NCBI GenBank assembly: GCA_018700655.1
Contig: JABIUG010000267.1
Location: 1-8,827 of the forward strand
DNA: 8,827 nt
From: Rhodospirillaceae bacterium
GTDB lineage: Bacteria; Pseudomonadota; Alphaproteobacteria; SP197
Direction: 5' to 3'
The notes beneath the pieces are model-generated. The model saw only the letters and a program-made list of their open reading frames with translations, did not search any database and was not told where the DNA came from. Positions 7,189 to 8,827 of the stretch are shown in pieces (position 1 is the stretch's first letter; each line of letters starts with the position of its first letter). A program made the position numbers and the translations under genes.

Positions 7189-7201
7189 AACCCAGGAACA
7201 T

Positions 7202-8344
7202 TCAGGATACCAGACCCGTCAGGAAGTCGACCACGCCAAAACGCGAAAGATCGTTGAAGGTAACAAACAAAAACAAAGCACCGACGAGCCCCAATCCCAC
7301 GAAGAAACCGTACTCTTGCGCACGATCACTCAGCGGACGTCCGCGAGCTGCCTCAATGACATAGAACACGAGGTGCCCGCCGTCGAGCATCGGGATAGGA
7401 AAGAGGTTAATCAAACCAAGATTGACCGATAAAATAGCCATGAACATCACAAGGTTAGCAATACCGTGTTCGGCGACGCTACCCGACATCTGGGCAATGC
7501 CCAGAGGTCCGGCCAGGTCCCGGCTGCTTTGCGCGCCACTGAAGATCTTGCCCAGAAAGTCGAAGATCCGGGCGGACCAGATATAGGTCTCTTCGACGCC
7601 GGCTAAGACTGCCTCTCCCAGCGGTACACGCTCGAAAACAACCTTTTCGGTCTGGATGCCAAGCAGGCCGGTTTCCCGCAAGTTGCCGAAACCATCATCG
7701 ACCATCACGGCATCGGGTGTCACGACCAGTTCGATATGCTCGCCTTCACGCACGACCTCGAAGGTCATGGGAATACCGGGGCTGGTGCTGACCGCAAACT
7801 GCAACTCGTCAAAACGTTCGATCGAAGCGCCATCGACCGCAACGATGAGGTCTCCGGCCTGGATACCGCCGCGCTCCGCCGCGCTGTCCTCGAAGACACT
7901 GGTCGCTTCGGGCAGGGTCAGGCTCTGACCGACCAGTGCAAAAACACCGGTAAAGAGAACGATCGCGAGGATGAAGTTCGCCACAGGGCCGGCAAGGACG
8001 ATGGCAAAGCGCTGCCAGACCCGCTTCTCGGGAAAAGCGCCGGCACGTTGTTCGGGTGTCCATTGCGCGGCGGCCTTGTCGGCATCCGGGCCAGTATCAC
8101 TCTGGCCAAACATCTTCACGTAACCACCAAGGGGCAGCAATGCGACTTTCCAGCGCGTGCCGGAACGGTCGGTCCAGCCAAACAACTCCCGCCCGAACCC
8201 GATCGAAAAGACTTCGACATGGACGCCATTGCGTTTGGCGACCCAGTAGTGGCCGAGTTCGTGGAAGAACACGATCACCGTGATCACCACCAGGAACGGC
8301 CAAACGGCGTTGATAAAATCCAGTATGCCTGCTGCCAAATCCAT
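7202..8344 (-). CDS. rseP: Intramembrane site-2 zinc metalloprotease RseP
   Basis: RseP (MmpA in Caulobacter; M50B family) is an inner-membrane protease that cuts substrates within their transmembrane segment, usually after a first periplasmic cut. The 380 residues show the zinc-binding, catalytic HELGH at 28-32 inside the first membrane helix (about 12-34). PLGGYVKMFGQ follows at 71-81, then a second helix at about 112-137, a single PDZ domain at about 145-210 (GGIQAGDLIVAVDG at 159-172), a third helix at about 297-319 with the second metal site NLFPIPMLDGG at 313-323 (Asp321), and a fourth helix at about 346-366. E. coli RseP has about 450 residues and two PDZ domains; the shorter one-PDZ form is normal for Alphaproteobacteria. 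The true substrate cannot be read from this window, since no anti-sigma factor gene is present. The ATG shares its A with a TAA in another frame, and the ribosome binding site is weak. Confidence 0.96.
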   Translation of the reverse strand: MDLAAGILDFINAVWPFLVVITVIVFFHELGHYWVAKRNGVHVEVFSIGFGRELFGWTDRSGTRWKVALLPLGGYVKMFGQSDTGPDADKAAAQWTPEQRAGAFPEKRVWQRFAIVLAGPVANFILAIVLFTGVFALVGQSLTLPEATSVFEDSAAERGGIQAGDLIVAVDGASIERFDELQFAVSTSPGIPMTFEVVREGEHIELVVTPDAVMVDDGFGNLRETGLLGIQTEKVVFERVPLGEAVLAGVEETYIWSARIFDFLGKIFSGAQSSRDLAGPLGIAQMSGSVAEHGIANLVMFMAILSVNLGLINLFPIPMLDGGHLVFYVIEAARGRPLSDRAQEYGFFVGLGLVGALFLFVTFNDLSRFGVVDFLTGLVS

Positions 8345-8374
8345 TAGGTCTCGTGCGCCTTGTTGTTCATGCGT

Positions 8375-8827
8375 TTATCGCGCTCTTGCTGTCATTGCGG
8401 CATTTGCCCGGCGTCGTGTTTCCTGATCGGCTGCCCCGATATCCTCGAGGCAATTCATCGCGCCCGAACCCATGGCATCAAGGGTATCCTCGACCACCGC
8501 GACAATATCAAGGAAGCCGATCGCACCGTCCAGAAAGCCCTGCACGGCGATTTCGTTGGCAGCGTTCAGGACAATCGGCGCCTGACCACCAGCCATCAAT
8601 GCCGAACGCGCTAGTGAAAGACATGGAAACCGTTCTAAATCAGGAGCATAGAACGATAAACTACCGATTTCGATGAGGTCGAGACGCGGCGATGGTCCGA
8701 CCATTCTTCCAGGCCAGGCCAGGGTGTAGGCAATCGGCGTGCGCATATCGGGCGAACCCATCTGGGCCAGCACCGAACCATCGACATAGGCGACCATGCT
8801 GTGAATGATCGATTGCGGGTGCACCAG
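8375..8827 (-). CDS. dxr: 1-deoxy-D-xylulose 5-phosphate reductoisomerase Dxr, C-terminal part
   Basis: This is the 3' end of dxr; the reading frame is open through the window edge, and the GTG at 8824 is an internal valine codon in LVHPQS, not a start. Dxr converts 1-deoxy-D-xylulose 5-phosphate to 2-C-methyl-D-erythritol 4-phosphate with NADPH and a divalent metal, the first committed MEP step towards isoprenoids. About 150 of an expected 390 or so residues are visible. They contain the family signatures HPQSIIHSMV, DGSVLAQMGSPDMRTPIAYT and LNAANEIAVQGFLDG, then the C-terminal helical domain. The NADPH domain and the acidic metal ligands lie outside the window. It ends in TAA 30 nt before rseP, in the order seen in many proteobacteria (dxr-rseP-bamA), which suggests that the transcript starts further upstream. 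Confidence 0.96.
   Translation of the reverse strand: MVHPQSIIHSMVAYVDGSVLAQMGSPDMRTPIAYTLAWPGRMVGPSPRLDLIEIGSLSFYAPDLERFPCLSLARSALMAGGQAPIVLNAANEIAVQGFLDGAIGFLDIVAVVEDTLDAMGSGAMNCLEDIGAADQETRRRANAAMTARAR

Noticed and set aside
8822..8824. GTG as a dxr start giving a 149-residue protein
   Set aside because: The frame stays open to the window edge, and the codon falls within the conserved LVHPQS motif of Dxr, so it is an internal valine of a truncated view, not a start.

Overview
The window is a compact, single-strand stretch of an outer-membrane biogenesis and lipid A cluster. All nine genes are on the minus strand, so they read from high to low coordinates: dxr (3' part only), rseP, bamA, skp/ompH, lpxD, fabZ, lpxA, lpxI, lpxB. 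The gene order, the moderately high GC content, an RseP with only one PDZ domain and the use of LpxI rather than LpxH for the fourth lipid A step all point to an alphaproteobacterium. The sequence alone does not support a finer placement.

Layout. At the right edge (8375-8827) is the C-terminal third of Dxr from the MEP isoprenoid pathway; its N-terminus lies outside the window. After a 30-nt gap come the intramembrane protease RseP (7202-8344), the barrel assembly factor BamA (4892-7177, or from 7201) and the periplasmic chaperone Skp/OmpH (4338-4892). The left half holds the lipid A genes lpxD, fabZ, lpxA, lpxI and lpxB (21-4324). Junctions run from short overlaps (1, 4 and 11 nt) to gaps of 5-30 nt. 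There is no room for a conventional terminator or intergenic promoter, so one polycistronic transcript that starts upstream of the window and uses translational coupling is the simplest reading. The last 20 bases beyond lpxB are too few to judge for a terminator. No stretch of 300 bases lacks a gene. I see no RNA gene, mobile element, CRISPR array or foreign-looking segment.

How the genes work together. LpxA, LpxD, LpxI and LpxB supply four of the five cytoplasmic steps from UDP-GlcNAc to the lipid A disaccharide; the LpxC deacetylase step is encoded elsewhere. FabZ acts on the same (3R)-3-hydroxyacyl-ACP pool that LpxA and LpxD draw from, so co-expression links fatty acid and lipid A flux. 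Skp carries unfolded outer-membrane proteins to BamA, RseP is an envelope site-2 protease, and Dxr supplies isoprenoids, including the undecaprenyl carrier.

The cluster is a known arrangement, and I do not find an undescribed system in it. The points worth a second look are fine-scale: glycine at the acyl-ruler positions of both LpxA and LpxD, an Asp where LpxB usually has Glu in its nucleotide-binding motif, a 12-bp tandem repeat encoding the BamA signal-peptide core, and two uncertain start codons (bamA, lpxI).
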